Shown piece by piece: positions 8,640 through 17,230 of a stretch of DNA of 64,000 bases (within the stretch, counting starts at the first letter, position 1; each line of letters begins with the position of its first letter). The translations under genes and the position numbers were made by a program. This DNA is from Roseovarius litoreus. GTDB taxonomy: Bacteria; Pseudomonadota; Alphaproteobacteria; Rhodobacterales; Rhodobacteraceae. The DNA is taken from assembly GCF_900142765.1 (NCBI RefSeq), contig NZ_FRCB01000001.1:1-64000 (forward strand). Direction: 5' to 3'. The notes beneath the pieces were generated by a model. The model did no database searches. It had not been told where the DNA came from and was given only the letters and a program-made list of their open reading frames with translations.

Positions 8640-11075
8640 TCAGCTTCGCATCCGCTCGAACTTCGGATCGTACGGCGATGGTTCGATGACCTGCGCGGCA
8701 ACACGTTCACCGCATAGATCCAAGTCCATCACTGCGCCGGTTCTGGCCAGGTCCGGTGCGATGAACGCGTAGGCGAGGTTCATGCCAACGCGATGCCCGT
8801 AGGCTCCAGATGTGATTGTGCCGACCACTTTATCGGCGAGCATCAAGGATGCACCTGGATGTGCCGGCGCGTGTGCCGCATCGATCCTGAGCGTCACCAG
8901 CTTGCGACCCGGCCCCGCCACCCGACGTTCGAGCAACGCGGCCTTGCCGATGAAGTCGCCCTTGTCGAGCGTCACGAACCTGGCCAGTCCCGTCTCGAAC
9001 GGGTCAAATTCGGTGATCAGGTCGGCCTTCCAATGGAGGAACCCCTTTTCCATGCGCATGGACTCGACCGCACGGGCGCCAAAGAGTTTCAGTCCGTATG
9101 CTTGACCCGCTTCTCGCAACGCCAGATAGGCAGCGTAGAGCGACGCGTTTGGCACGTGGATCTCATACGCCAACTCCCCGGAGAAGCTCACGCCCATGAC
9201 GGTGGCCGGTGCGAAACCGATGCAGCATTCCCTTACGGACAACCACGGGAAGCCGTCCGCCGACCAATCTCCTCTCGCGCAGTCCGACAGCACAGCGCGC
9301 GCCCTTGGACCCGCGAGTACGAGGATCGTTTGATCATTGGTCAGGCTGCGCAACCGCACGTCTTCATCCGCCTTCAGATGCAACTTCAGCCAATCCATGT
9401 CATGGTATTCCGACGCCGCTGCCGACCCGTACCAGACCCTCTCGGGTCCGCGGTCCGATGCAGGCAGGTTGGCAACCGTCGCTTCGGCTTTGATGCAGCC
9501 GTGATCATTCAGGAGATAGCCAAGGCCGACGCGGCCCGCGCGCCGGGTCACAGTCCCGCAGATCATGCGATCCAGAAATGCATGGCGGTCGGCCCCCGTG
9601 ATCTCGATCCGGTTGAACCCGTTGACTTCGGTCAAGCCGACATTGGTGGTCACGTTCTGCACTTCTGCTGCGACCACATCGAATGCCTCGTCAAAGTCGA
9701 AGCTCAGCGACGGACGGAAATCGGGCGATGGTTTGAAGTAGTCGACGCGCTCCCACCCGTTGACCACCGTGAATTCCGCACCTTCGGCGGCCAGGACAGG
9801 GGTCAAAGGGGTCGTCTTGGCATTGCGCCCGGCGGGGCGATGCTCATGCGGGAAATGGAACCTGAACTCGTTCTGATAGTCTTCGATGGCCTTGCGCGAG
9901 GTCAGCTCCACCGTTGCATGTCCCGTGAAGCGGCGCGGATCGATGACCCAGGTGTCATAGCATGCTTCGCCATGAACGATCTGCTGCGCCAGAAGCCAGC
10001 CATGCCCGCCGCCTTCACCCAGGCCCGCGCGCAGGCCGATGATGCAAAATGCGTTGCGCTTGCCCGGAATCGGGCCAACGAGGGGCGCGCCATCCATCGT
10101 ATAGGTGATCGGTCCGTTCACAACGCGCTTGATGCCGACCTCGGCCAGCACGGGCATCCTCTGGAACGCGCCTTCAAGCACATCCATCACCCGATCAAGA
10201 TCATCCGGGCACAGATCATTGGAAAAGCTCGGACTGATCCCATCCATGCCCCATGTCTTGCAATCCTGCTCGTAAAACCCCACCAGCAGGCCGTTCTTTT
10301 CCTGACGGGAATAGTAGTCCGAAATCGGACAGCGCAGCAGCGGCATCCGGTGCCCCGCCTCGGCAATGGCCGGGATGTCCTCCGTGACGAAATACTGGTG
10401 CTCCATGGATGCCACCGGGTGCTGGACGCCCATCATCGCACCAACCTCGTTGACGCGATAGCCACCCGCATTCACGACGATATCGCAATCGATGTCGCCA
10501 TGTTCGGTGTGAACCGTCCACGTATCGTCCCTGTGCTGGGTCAGGCCCGTCACGGGGGTGCTGCGATAGACCTCTGCCCCGGCCTTGCGAGCATGAAACG
10601 CCAATGCCTGGCATAGTTGGGCCGGGTCAATATCGCCGTCTTGGCCATCCCAAAGCCCGCCAAGCAGGTTTTCGGTCGCGATCAATGGGTGACGGCGCGC
10701 GCATTCTTCTGCATCGATGACCTCGAATTCCACACCCATACCACGCGCCATGGAAGCGAAATGGCGATAGCCTTGCATCTGCGCCTCGGTGTTGGCCAGC
10801 CGAATGCCGCCATCCCCATGATGATATCCCACGGGATATTCTGGATCGTCCCGCAATTTCTTGTAGAGCGCGATGGAATGAGATTTGAGCCCCACCATCG
10901 TCTGGTTCATGCCGAAATTCGTGACCTGCGCCGCCGAATGCCATGTCGTGCCCGAGGTCAGCTCATCCCGCTCGACCAAAACCACGTCGGACCATCCCTC
11001 TTGCGTGAGGTGATACAAGGTCGAGCACCCCGCGATGCCACCGCCAATGACAACGACTTTGGTTCTGGATTTCAT
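8640..11075 (-). CDS. FAD-dependent dimethylglycine/sarcosine dehydrogenase-like protein with GcvT domains
   Basis: This 811-residue enzyme has the DAO-FAO_M-GCV_T-GCV_T_C layout of dimethylglycine and sarcosine dehydrogenases, which oxidatively demethylate N-methyl glycines and pass the methylene to tetrahydrofolate or release formaldehyde. The Rossmann motif VVVIGGGIAGCS sits at residues 7-18. The SGTTWHSAA segment carries His46 at the position where FAD is covalently attached in mammalian DMGDH. The aminomethyltransferase half starts near residue 430. A GGGAG site precedes the ATG. It is transcribed divergently from a LysR gene, its probable regulator. The exact substrate (dimethylglycine, sarcosine or another methylated amine) cannot be told. 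Confidence 0.83.
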   Translation of the reverse strand: MKSRTKVVVIGGGIAGCSTLYHLTQEGWSDVVLVERDELTSGTTWHSAAQVTNFGMNQTMVGLKSHSIALYKKLRDDPEYPVGYHHGDGGIRLANTEAQMQGYRHFASMARGMGVEFEVIDAEECARRHPLIATENLLGGLWDGQDGDIDPAQLCQALAFHARKAGAEVYRSTPVTGLTQHRDDTWTVHTEHGDIDCDIVVNAGGYRVNEVGAMMGVQHPVASMEHQYFVTEDIPAIAEAGHRMPLLRCPISDYYSRQEKNGLLVGFYEQDCKTWGMDGISPSFSNDLCPDDLDRVMDVLEGAFQRMPVLAEVGIKRVVNGPITYTMDGAPLVGPIPGKRNAFCIIGLRAGLGEGGGHGWLLAQQIVHGEACYDTWVIDPRRFTGHATVELTSRKAIEDYQNEFRFHFPHEHRPAGRNAKTTPLTPVLAAEGAEFTVVNGWERVDYFKPSPDFRPSLSFDFDEAFDVVAAEVQNVTTNVGLTEVNGFNRIEITGADRHAFLDRMICGTVTRRAGRVGLGYLLNDHGCIKAEATVANLPASDRGPERVWYGSAAASEYHDMDWLKLHLKADEDVRLRSLTNDQTILVLAGPRARAVLSDCARGDWSADGFPWLSVRECCIGFAPATVMGVSFSGELAYEIHVPNASLYAAYLALREAGQAYGLKLFGARAVESMRMEKGFLHWKADLITEFDPFETGLARFVTLDKGDFIGKAALLERRVAGPGRKLVTLRIDAAHAPAHPGASLMLADKVVGTITSGAYGHRVGMNLAYAFIAPDLARTGAVMDLDLCGERVAAQVIEPSPYDPKFERMRS

Positions 11076-11125
11076 GGCGCGCTCCCGGTTTTTAGCCCAG
11101 CAAACTTTCGCAAATCTCCTATCCT

Positions 11126-11154
11126 TTGAAAAATCTTTTTAAATGAGATAATAT
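11126..11154 (+). promoter_or_regulatory. Promoter of the LysR gene
   Basis: A TTGAAA -35 (11126-11131) is separated by exactly 17 bp from a TAATAT -10 (11149-11154). The -10 lies inside the palindromic operator described next, so a bound regulator would block this promoter. That fits the negative autoregulation usual for LysR genes. Confidence 0.65.
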
Positions 11155-11169
11155 CTCAGATATTCTGAG
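11144..11169. promoter_or_regulatory. Two overlapping palindromes, candidate LysR operator
   Basis: TGAGATAATATCTCA (11144-11158) is a perfect palindrome with a single central base. It overlaps a second perfect palindrome, CTCAGATATTCTGAG (11155-11169), sharing CTCA. The pair ends 8 bp before the LysR start codon and lies 69-94 bp upstream of the divergent dehydrogenase. That is a suitable arrangement for a LysR tetramer that activates one gene and represses its own. Binding is inference. Confidence 0.6.
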
Positions 11170-11177
11170 GTTACAGC

Positions 11178-12104
11178 ATGACCCTATCTCTTCGCGCGCT
11201 GCGCTATGTTCAGGCAGCCTTGCAGCATGGCAGCATAACAGCCGCCGCAGACGCCATGCATGTGACGCCATCGGCCATTGCAGCCGCATTGGATCAGGCA
11301 GAGGCCATTTTCGGCATAACGCTCGTCACCCGTGCGCGTGCCAAAGGCGTCTTCCCGACGTTGACAGGCCGTGACGTAGGCCGGGGTATCGACGATCTGC
11401 TGGAAAGATATGATACCTTGATGTCAGGCGTATCCGACCTGAAATCGAGCCTCTCAGGCAATCTGGCCATCGGCTACAATGCACCGATTGCGCCAGCTTT
11501 CTTGCCGCGTCTTGCAGCAGAGATGTCAGCCGCGCACTCCGATGTTGTGTTTACCTTTACCGAAGGCAACAACGATTCCGTGCAGAAGGGACTGATGGAC
11601 GGACAGTTCGACGTAATCCTCTTTGTCGAAGAATTGCCCAATCCCCAAATAGAAACACAACCGCTTATCTTTGCGCCCACCTATTGCTTGTGCCCTGCAG
11701 ATCATGCCCTAGCGCAGCATGAAACCGTGTCCGTCTCGCAGATTGTGCAAGAGTCACTGATCCTTTTGGACCGTCCCGCCGCGCGTGGATATTATATGGA
11801 TCTCCTTGAACAGGGCGGCTCAGACCTTCGCATCGTCGCAACCGCCAATTCGACCGAAATGGTCCGTTCCCTTGTCGCCTCAAGGATCGGGATATCTTTG
11901 CTGAACATGAAACCCCGCGACGTTCTGACCTATGCGGGCGACCAGATACGCTGCCTTCCCATCGCCGACAGCACAAGCGGCGTCACCCTATCGTTGGGGT
12001 TTGCACCGGGGCCAAAACGAAGACTCGTGCAGATGTTCGTCGATAACTGCATGGCATCTTTGCAAGGACCATTGGGCGCGGATTTGATAGTATCCAAACC
12101 CTGA
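11178..12104 (+). CDS. LysR family transcriptional regulator
   Basis: This is a 308-residue regulator with an N-terminal winged helix-turn-helix (residues 1-60, SLRALRYVQAALQHGSITAA and TPSAIAAALDQAE) followed by a periplasmic-binding-protein-like effector domain from about residue 90. The helix-turn-helix is somewhat atypical, with AIAAALDQAEAIFG in place of the common S..I..LE..LG pattern. It is divergent from the dimethylglycine/sarcosine dehydrogenase-like gene with only 102 bp between them, and two palindromes lie in that gap. It probably controls that gene in response to a methylated amine or a breakdown product. Its codon use is less GC-biased than neighbouring chromosomal genes. Confidence 0.9.
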   Translation: MTLSLRALRYVQAALQHGSITAAADAMHVTPSAIAAALDQAEAIFGITLVTRARAKGVFPTLTGRDVGRGIDDLLERYDTLMSGVSDLKSSLSGNLAIGYNAPIAPAFLPRLAAEMSAAHSDVVFTFTEGNNDSVQKGLMDGQFDVILFVEELPNPQIETQPLIFAPTYCLCPADHALAQHETVSVSQIVQESLILLDRPAARGYYMDLLEQGGSDLRIVATANSTEMVRSLVASRIGISLLNMKPRDVLTYAGDQIRCLPIADSTSGVTLSLGFAPGPKRRLVQMFVDNCMASLQGPLGADLIVSKP

Positions 12105-12271
12105 TTGCGCCCGACTTGAAGCAGCCCCCGATTAACCGGAAAAGATGACGTTTCGCCCCCTCTCGGCGGCCTCCCCCCTGTTCCCACTGGCACCCCACGA
12201 CACAGGCCCGGTGAGGCGCAGGACGGCCCGTGACGCAGACGCCCCCAACCCGAACCGCAATCACCCCCGCC

Positions 12272-12303
12272 AAAAAAACCGCCCCCGCAATTCCTGCGGG
12301 GGC
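12272..12303 (-). terminator. Rho-independent terminator of the DUF2125 gene
   Basis: On the minus strand a perfect 9-bp stem, GCCCCCGCA with TGCGGGGGC (12295-12303 and 12281-12289), with a 5-nt loop, is followed by GG and a run of seven T (12272-12278). It lies 39 bp past the DUF2125 stop codon. This is one of the clearest intrinsic terminators here. The remaining gap 12105-12271 shows nothing recognisable. Confidence 0.85.
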
Positions 12304-12341
12304 GCGTGACCGTCGCCTCATGTCAGCCGAACCTCAGCGCG

Positions 12342-13880
12342 TTACTGGATGCGCTGGCCATTGGCCAGAACATGGCCCTCCTCGTTGACCTCGATGGTCG
12401 AAACCAGCTCGTCCTCGCCACCGCCGGGCCGCGCGAAAAGACCCATCATCATCCGCATCCCGCTGGCCTGATCCTGCGGGACCAGCCCCATCGCAACCAG
12501 CTTGTCCAGCAGCGCATTGCCGCCCACCAGCCGCAGGTCTAGCGCGCCAGTCGGCGCGGGCATCCCGTCGAATGTCTCGAGGTTGGTATTGTCGAAGGTG
12601 AACGCCCCCTCGCCAGTCAGTTCCGCCCCGGCAAGCCTCACGGTCAGGGAATTCAGCGCCAGCGTCTCAAGCTCTGCCGGCACCGCATCACTGTCGTCCA
12701 TCGCTTCGGCCTGTTCGGGATCCAGCAGATCGAAGAACAGCCGCGCCTTGCCCGCAAGGTCGAACGCCACAGTCGCCGGATCGCGCGGCAATTGCGCGCC
12801 CGGATCGAACATCGCCCAGATCATCTCGGACATGGTGAAATCCGACAGCGTGAACCGCGCGGCGAAATCCTGCGCCTCCTCGCTTTCCAGAACCGGGAAC
12901 ATCAGGTCCAGTCCGAAGGTCTCGGTCGCGAAAGCGACCGGGAAGGGCAGATCGCTGGTCTGCATGTTGAGCTCCATCCCCTCGGCCTTGCCGCCGTAAT
13001 GCAGCTGGTCACCGCTCATCTGCACATCAAGCTGACCGCCGCGCGACGCGGTGCTCCCCTCCAGCGTCTGGTCGTCTTCTTCAAAGGAAAACTCCGACGA
13101 TCCCGCCGCGAAGGTAAACCCGCCATCCAGCGCAAACCCGTCCCTCAGCATTCCCGCCATGTCCGATCCGCTCACCTCGAGCGGAATCTTGGTGTCGCCC
13201 TTGAAGGCGATGCTCTCATAGCCACCCTTGGCCACCATGCGCCCGCCGGTTTCGGGATCGGTGATGTCGAGATCATAGCTCACCGGCCCCGCCGAGAAAT
13301 CCTGTGTCGTGTCGCGCAGCGCGGCCATGGTCATCGTGGTCGTGCCCGCAAGATTGGCGATGGTCATGCTGGCATCGCCGAACTCGACCGGGGTTCCATC
13401 GGCCACGATCTCATCCAGCGCCATGGTCAGCCGGGCCGCCGCATAGCTGTAGGTCAGATCGTCCGGATCCCCCGCAACGGTCATCACAAGTCCCTCGTTG
13501 CTGACATCCAGCACCGTCTGAACCTCTTGCCCCTCATCGTCACGGCCCATCATGCGCAGCGGCATGCTGGCCGGGAACGACACCGTCACCGTTCCATCGC
13601 CATTATCGGCCAGAACCAGCTCGGAAATGCTCATCGAGGCACTGGCCCCCTCTTCGGGCACATCGACGGACATCGTCATGTCCGAAATCACCAGATCACC
13701 GCCGGATTGCGATTCGCTCGCCTCCAGCTGATAGCCGAGACCCTCGAAATAGGCCTGCCAATCGTCCCAGACCTGCTGCGGCGTGACCTCCGCCCAAAGC
13801 GGCGCCCCCGTCATCGAAATACACAATGCCAAACCCGAGCTGGCCAAATTCCTGCGGACCGTCATCACGAACCCTTTCAT
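12342..13880 (-). CDS. DUF2125 domain-containing exported protein
   Basis: This 512-residue protein has a cleavable signal peptide (MKGFVMTVRRNLASSGLALC, ending near SMTGAPLWA) and belongs by appearance to the alphaproteobacterial DUF2125 family of unknown function. It is rich in acidic residues and beta-strand patterns, has no membrane segment after the signal, and is probably periplasmic. The start ATG at 13878-13880 is preceded by GGAGG at a 10-nt spacing, supporting the longer N-terminus over the internal MTVRRN. It stands alone with its own terminator. Function unknown. Tandem beta-rich domains could suggest lipid or envelope binding, but nothing in the sequence proves it. Confidence 0.8.
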   Translation of the reverse strand: MKGFVMTVRRNLASSGLALCISMTGAPLWAEVTPQQVWDDWQAYFEGLGYQLEASESQSGGDLVISDMTMSVDVPEEGASASMSISELVLADNGDGTVTVSFPASMPLRMMGRDDEGQEVQTVLDVSNEGLVMTVAGDPDDLTYSYAAARLTMALDEIVADGTPVEFGDASMTIANLAGTTTMTMAALRDTTQDFSAGPVSYDLDITDPETGGRMVAKGGYESIAFKGDTKIPLEVSGSDMAGMLRDGFALDGGFTFAAGSSEFSFEEDDQTLEGSTASRGGQLDVQMSGDQLHYGGKAEGMELNMQTSDLPFPVAFATETFGLDLMFPVLESEEAQDFAARFTLSDFTMSEMIWAMFDPGAQLPRDPATVAFDLAGKARLFFDLLDPEQAEAMDDSDAVPAELETLALNSLTVRLAGAELTGEGAFTFDNTNLETFDGMPAPTGALDLRLVGGNALLDKLVAMGLVPQDQASGMRMMMGLFARPGGGEDELVSTIEVNEEGHVLANGQRIQ

Positions 13881-13996
13881 AACAAATTCGCCTCCAGCTT
13901 CCGCGCTTGTGCCGCCTGGGTCAAGGGGAGTTCTGGCTGGACCCCGCCAAAACCGCAGGGTACCAGAGACACCATCCGGACCAAGGGGGAGACGGC

Positions 13997-14746
13997 ATGG
14001 ACCTGACAGGAAAAACGGTTCTGATCACCGGCGCAAGCCGCGGCATCGGAGAGGCGGCGGCCCATGCCTTCGCCAGCGCAGGCGCGAATGTCGCCCTTGC
14101 CGCGCGCAGCGGCGACGCCATCGCCGCAATCGCAGAAAAGATCGGCAGCTCCGCCATCACCATCCCCTGCGACGTCACCCGCTACACGCAGGTCGAAGCC
14201 GCCGTCGCAGCCACCATCGCGGCGTTCGGGCGGCTCGATATCCTGATCAACAATGCCGGTGTGATCGAACCGATCTCGCATCTTTCCTCGGCCGATCCCG
14301 AGGGCTGGGGCACCGCCATCGACATCAACCTCAAGGGCGTGTTCCACGGAATGCGCGCTGCAATGCCGGTCATGCTGAAACAGGGCGGCGGTACGATCCT
14401 GACCGTCGGATCGGGGGCCGCCCACAACCCTCTGGAAGGCTGGAGCCACTATTGCGCCTCCAAGGCCGGAGCCCTGATGCTGACACACTGCGCCCATCTC
14501 GAAGGGGCGGATCGCGGGCTGCGGGTCATGAGCCTCTCGCCGGGTACCGTCGCCACGCAGATGCAGCACGAGATCAAGGCCAGCGGCGTCAATCCGATCA
14601 GCCAGCTGGACTGGTCCGACCATATCCCACCCGACTGGCCCGCCCGCGCCCTTGTCTGGATGTGCACCGCGCAGGCCGATGCCCATCTGGGGCAGGAAAT
14701 TTCCCTGCGCGATCCCGAAATGCGCCGTCAGGTGGGCCTCGCATGA
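13997..14746 (+). CDS. SDR family oxidoreductase
   Basis: This is a 249-residue classical short-chain dehydrogenase. The cofactor motif TGASRGIG is at residues 11-18, NNAG at 85-88, and the catalytic Tyr152 and Lys156 are in HYCASKAG, with the serine in TVGSGAA. Acidic residues after the second strand are absent and an arginine is present (LAARSGD), which leans towards NADPH. The start MDLTGKTV follows a GGGGAG site. The stop codon overlaps the crotonase-like start (ATGA), so the two are translationally coupled and probably act in one pathway on acyl or keto substrates. The substrate is unknown. Confidence 0.88.
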   Translation: MDLTGKTVLITGASRGIGEAAAHAFASAGANVALAARSGDAIAAIAEKIGSSAITIPCDVTRYTQVEAAVAATIAAFGRLDILINNAGVIEPISHLSSADPEGWGTAIDINLKGVFHGMRAAMPVMLKQGGGTILTVGSGAAHNPLEGWSHYCASKAGALMLTHCAHLEGADRGLRVMSLSPGTVATQMQHEIKASGVNPISQLDWSDHIPPDWPARALVWMCTAQADAHLGQEISLRDPEMRRQVGLA

Positions 14747-15357
14747 TCCGGCTTGAGCAGGATGGCGGCGTCTGGACCGCCACGATCGACCGGCCCGAAA
14801 AGGCCAATTCCCTGACCGAAGAGATGCTGACCGAACTGGCCCGCATCGCCGAGGCCGCCCACAAGGAGGCCCGCGTGCTGATCCTGACAGGCGCAGGCCC
14901 GGTCTTTTCGGCAGGCGCCGATCTTGACGCCGCGCGCACCGGGCTTGCCACATCCGCGGTGTGGGAACGGCTCAGCGGGGCGATCGCCGGATTTCCCGGA
15001 CTGTCCATCGCCGCCCTCAACGGCACGGTCGCTGGCGGGGCCATGGGCATGGCGCTGGCCTGCGATCTGCGGATCGCCGTGCCCGGCACGCGGGCCTTCT
15101 ATCCGGTGATGAAACTCGGCTTTCTGCCGCAGCCCTCCGATGCCGGGCGCATGATCGCCCTGATCGGCCCTGCCCGCACCAAGATGATCCTGATGGGCGG
15201 CCAGAAGATCGACCACGAGACCGCCTTGGACTGGGGCCTGTTCGACCGCATCGTCGCACCCGACGCGCTTTTGCCTACCGCGCTCGATATCGCTGCAGAT
15301 GTGCTGTCGGCAGAGCACCGGCACGTGGCCACCATCAAGCGCATGTGCCGGGTCTGA
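14743..15357 (+). CDS. Crotonase-fold (enoyl-CoA hydratase/isomerase family) protein lacking both hydratase glutamates
   Basis: This is a 204-residue crotonase-superfamily protein, shorter than the usual 255 or so. The CoA/oxyanion segments AGADLDAAR and NGTVAGGAMGMALACDLRIA are present. At the two glutamates used by classical enoyl-CoA hydratases it reads glycine (GGAMGM for GGGCEL) and apparently valine (FYPVMKLG), so a simple hydratase activity is unlikely. An isomerase, hydrolase or binding role fits better. It is coupled to the SDR gene by a 4-bp overlap. The last 49 codons are the first copy of a 259-bp tandem repeat that continues for almost two more copies after the stop codon. Confidence 0.82.
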   Translation: MIRLEQDGGVWTATIDRPEKANSLTEEMLTELARIAEAAHKEARVLILTGAGPVFSAGADLDAARTGLATSAVWERLSGAIAGFPGLSIAALNGTVAGGAMGMALACDLRIAVPGTRAFYPVMKLGFLPQPSDAGRMIALIGPARTKMILMGGQKIDHETALDWGLFDRIVAPDALLPTALDIAADVLSAEHRHVATIKRMCRV

Positions 15358-15909
15358 GCCTCAGGCGGTTTCGAAACCGCCTTCCAAGGCCTTGGGATCC
15401 GCGCTGTCACCTTGCGGACCACTCTGCCCGCACAGCAGCCGAACGATCCCGAGGGGCAGCCAAAACCTCGACCACGAGACCGCGCTGAACCCGGGCCTGT
15501 TCGACCGCATCGTCGCACCTGACGCGCTTTTGCCAACCGCGCTCGATATCGCTGCAGATGTGCTGTCGGCAGAGCATCGGCACGTGGCCACCATCAAGCG
15601 CATGTGCCGGGTCTGAGCGTCAGGCGGTTTCGAAACCGCCTTCCAAGGCTTTGGCATCCGCGCTGTCACCTTGCGGACCACTCTACCCGCACAGCAGCCG
15701 AACGATCCCGAGGGGCAGCCAGAACCTCGACCACGAGACCGCGCTGAACCCGGGCCTGTTCGACCGCATCGTCGCACCTGACGCGCTTTTGCCAACCGCG
15801 CTCGATATCGCTGCAGATGTGCTGTCGGCAGAGCATCGGCACGTGGCCACCATCAAGCGCATGTGCCGGCTCTCCGCGTCAGGCGGTTTCGAAACCGCCT
15901 TCCAAGGCC
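15211..15909. repeat. 259-bp tandem repeat array containing the 3' end of the crotonase-like gene
   Basis: Three direct copies start at 15211, 15470 and 15729, each marked by GACCACGAGACCGC. Copy 1 contains the genuine gene end plus about 112 bp downstream. By eye copy 2 differs from copy 1 at about 13 of 259 positions. Copy 3 is a 181-bp partial that differs from copy 2 at about three positions. The unit length is not a multiple of three, so each copy shifts frame. Copy 2 still encodes the intact tail LLPTALDIAADVLSAEHRHV and its stop, while copy 3 has lost the stop. The 26 bp before copies 2 and 3 also resemble the gene, in a more diverged form. Confidence 0.9.
15364..15381. repeat. 18-bp perfect palindrome, copy 1
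   Basis: GGCGGTTTCGAAACCGCC lies 6 bp after the crotonase-like stop codon and is repeated at 15623-15640 and 15882-15899 as part of the tandem array. It can form a 9-bp hairpin but has no T tract. It may act as a weak terminator or be a protein site. Confidence 0.6.
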
Positions 15910-15923
15910 TTTCGAAAGGCCTT
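15882..15923. repeat. Two adjacent perfect palindromes between convergent genes
   Basis: GGCGGTTTCGAAACCGCC (15882-15899) is followed 4 bp later by the unrelated 20-bp palindrome AAGGCCTTTCGAAAGGCCTT (15904-15923). Both share the TTTCGAAA core. The pair sits just beyond the stop codon of the AI-2E family gene (15936), so it may end minus-strand transcription. Confidence 0.6.
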
Positions 15924-15935
15924 GTACCTGCCCCT

Positions 15936-17078
15936 TCACCCCTTGCGGTTCTCGATTTCCTCGGCCAGCCGGTCCAGCTCCTGCTCGTCCTCGGGCAGGC
16001 CCTCGCGCGACAGCAGAACCGCCACCTTGCGCAGCTCGGGCACATGCGAGCAGACCACCAGCAGCATCACCATGATCGGCACCGACAGGAACATGCCCGG
16101 AATGCCCCACACCGCCCCCCAGAAGGCGAGGCTCATGATGATCCCGAACGAAGACAACCGCAGCGCCCGGCCCATCATCCACGGATCGATCACGTTCCCG
16201 TTGATGAACTGGATCGCGCCGGTGATCAGGAACAGGATGCCGGTGGTCTGTGCATCTCCGGTCTCGACATAGCCGACCAGCGCCACCATGCCGGTGGCCA
16301 CGATCGAGCCGATATTGGGGATGTAATTCAGGATGAAGGTCAGGATACCCAGCGCCAGCGCCAACTCGATCCCGAAGACCTGCGCCACCACATAGATCAT
16401 CGCACCCGTGATGACGCTGACCACGGTCTTGACCAGAAGGTAATAGTTCACCCGGTGAATGATCGAGGTGATGATCTTGGTGGCCCGCGCGGCCTGCCCC
16501 TCATCCTCGAAGAAATTGGTCATCTTGGTGTCGAACCAGATACGCTCCGCAAACAGGAACCCCACGAACAGGATCACCAGAACCGTGCCCTGCATCAGGT
16601 TGCCCGCCTGCCCCGCCACAGTGCGCACATAGCCTGAAATCTCGACCGAGCGCAGCGAATTGAACACCGCCGTCTCGACATCCTCGCCCATCCACCCAAA
16701 CAGCGACGCCACCGCCGAGGGCGCCCGTTCCGCATAGGAGACGGTCGTGACCAGCACCGTGTTCAGCTGCGCCAGCAGGATCGAAGACAGCACCAGCAAC
16801 GCCGTCGAGATCAGCACCAGCGCCGCGATCGACGCCAGCCAGTTGGGCACACCGAACCGTCCGATCCTCTGCCGCGCGATGAACCGGATCACATCCGATG
16901 TCAGTGCGAACAGAATGATCGCCACCGCCAGCGAGATCAGCAGGAACCTCGCCTGCACAAGCATGAACAGCACCACCGCAAACGCGATGATGACCAGCGC
17001 CGTGGTCCTGACCCGCGCGTGGTTTTCCGTATCTCCCAGAAGACCCTGCCCAGGTTTGCCGTTGCTTCCGTCTGCCAT
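15936..17078 (-). CDS. AI-2E family transporter (PerM/UPF0118 type)
   Basis: This is a 380-residue inner-membrane protein of the AI-2 exporter-like superfamily, proposed to move small solutes or autoinducer-2, or to act as a cation antiporter. Paired N-terminal helices (residues 25-60 and 80-105) precede a soluble insertion, then the conserved C-terminal helices containing ILNYIPNIGSIVATGMVALV and GNVIDPWMMGRALRLS, which are the family hallmark. The C-terminal tail EDEQELDRLAEEIENRKG is highly charged. The ATG at 17076-17078 has only a weak ribosome binding site. The gene is monocistronic and converges on the crotonase repeat array. The substrate is unknown. Confidence 0.87.
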   Translation of the reverse strand: MADGSNGKPGQGLLGDTENHARVRTTALVIIAFAVVLFMLVQARFLLISLAVAIILFALTSDVIRFIARQRIGRFGVPNWLASIAALVLISTALLVLSSILLAQLNTVLVTTVSYAERAPSAVASLFGWMGEDVETAVFNSLRSVEISGYVRTVAGQAGNLMQGTVLVILFVGFLFAERIWFDTKMTNFFEDEGQAARATKIITSIIHRVNYYLLVKTVVSVITGAMIYVVAQVFGIELALALGILTFILNYIPNIGSIVATGMVALVGYVETGDAQTTGILFLITGAIQFINGNVIDPWMMGRALRLSSFGIIMSLAFWGAVWGIPGMFLSVPIMVMLLVVCSHVPELRKVAVLLSREGLPEDEQELDRLAEEIENRKG

Positions 17079-17230
17079 GTTTCAGATCACGTGTCCGATC
17101 CCGGATATCGCGCCAACTATGGGCGGTGGGACGCCCGGTTACAACCCGCACCCGCCCGGCACACCCCACCTGCCGCCGCATTGCTCAAAACTCAAGCAGC
17201 TTGCAAACCGGCCCGCGCCTGCCAGCCGCC

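Noticed and set aside
15211..15909. CRISPR-like interpretation of the direct repeats
   Set aside because: The unit is 259 bp, the copies are contiguous with no unique spacers, and copy 1 is part of a coding gene.
15558..16637. A plus-strand frame starting in the tandem repeat and running into the AI-2E family gene
   Set aside because: It joins repeat copies to the antisense of a real membrane protein gene and is a by-product of the lost stop in copy 3.
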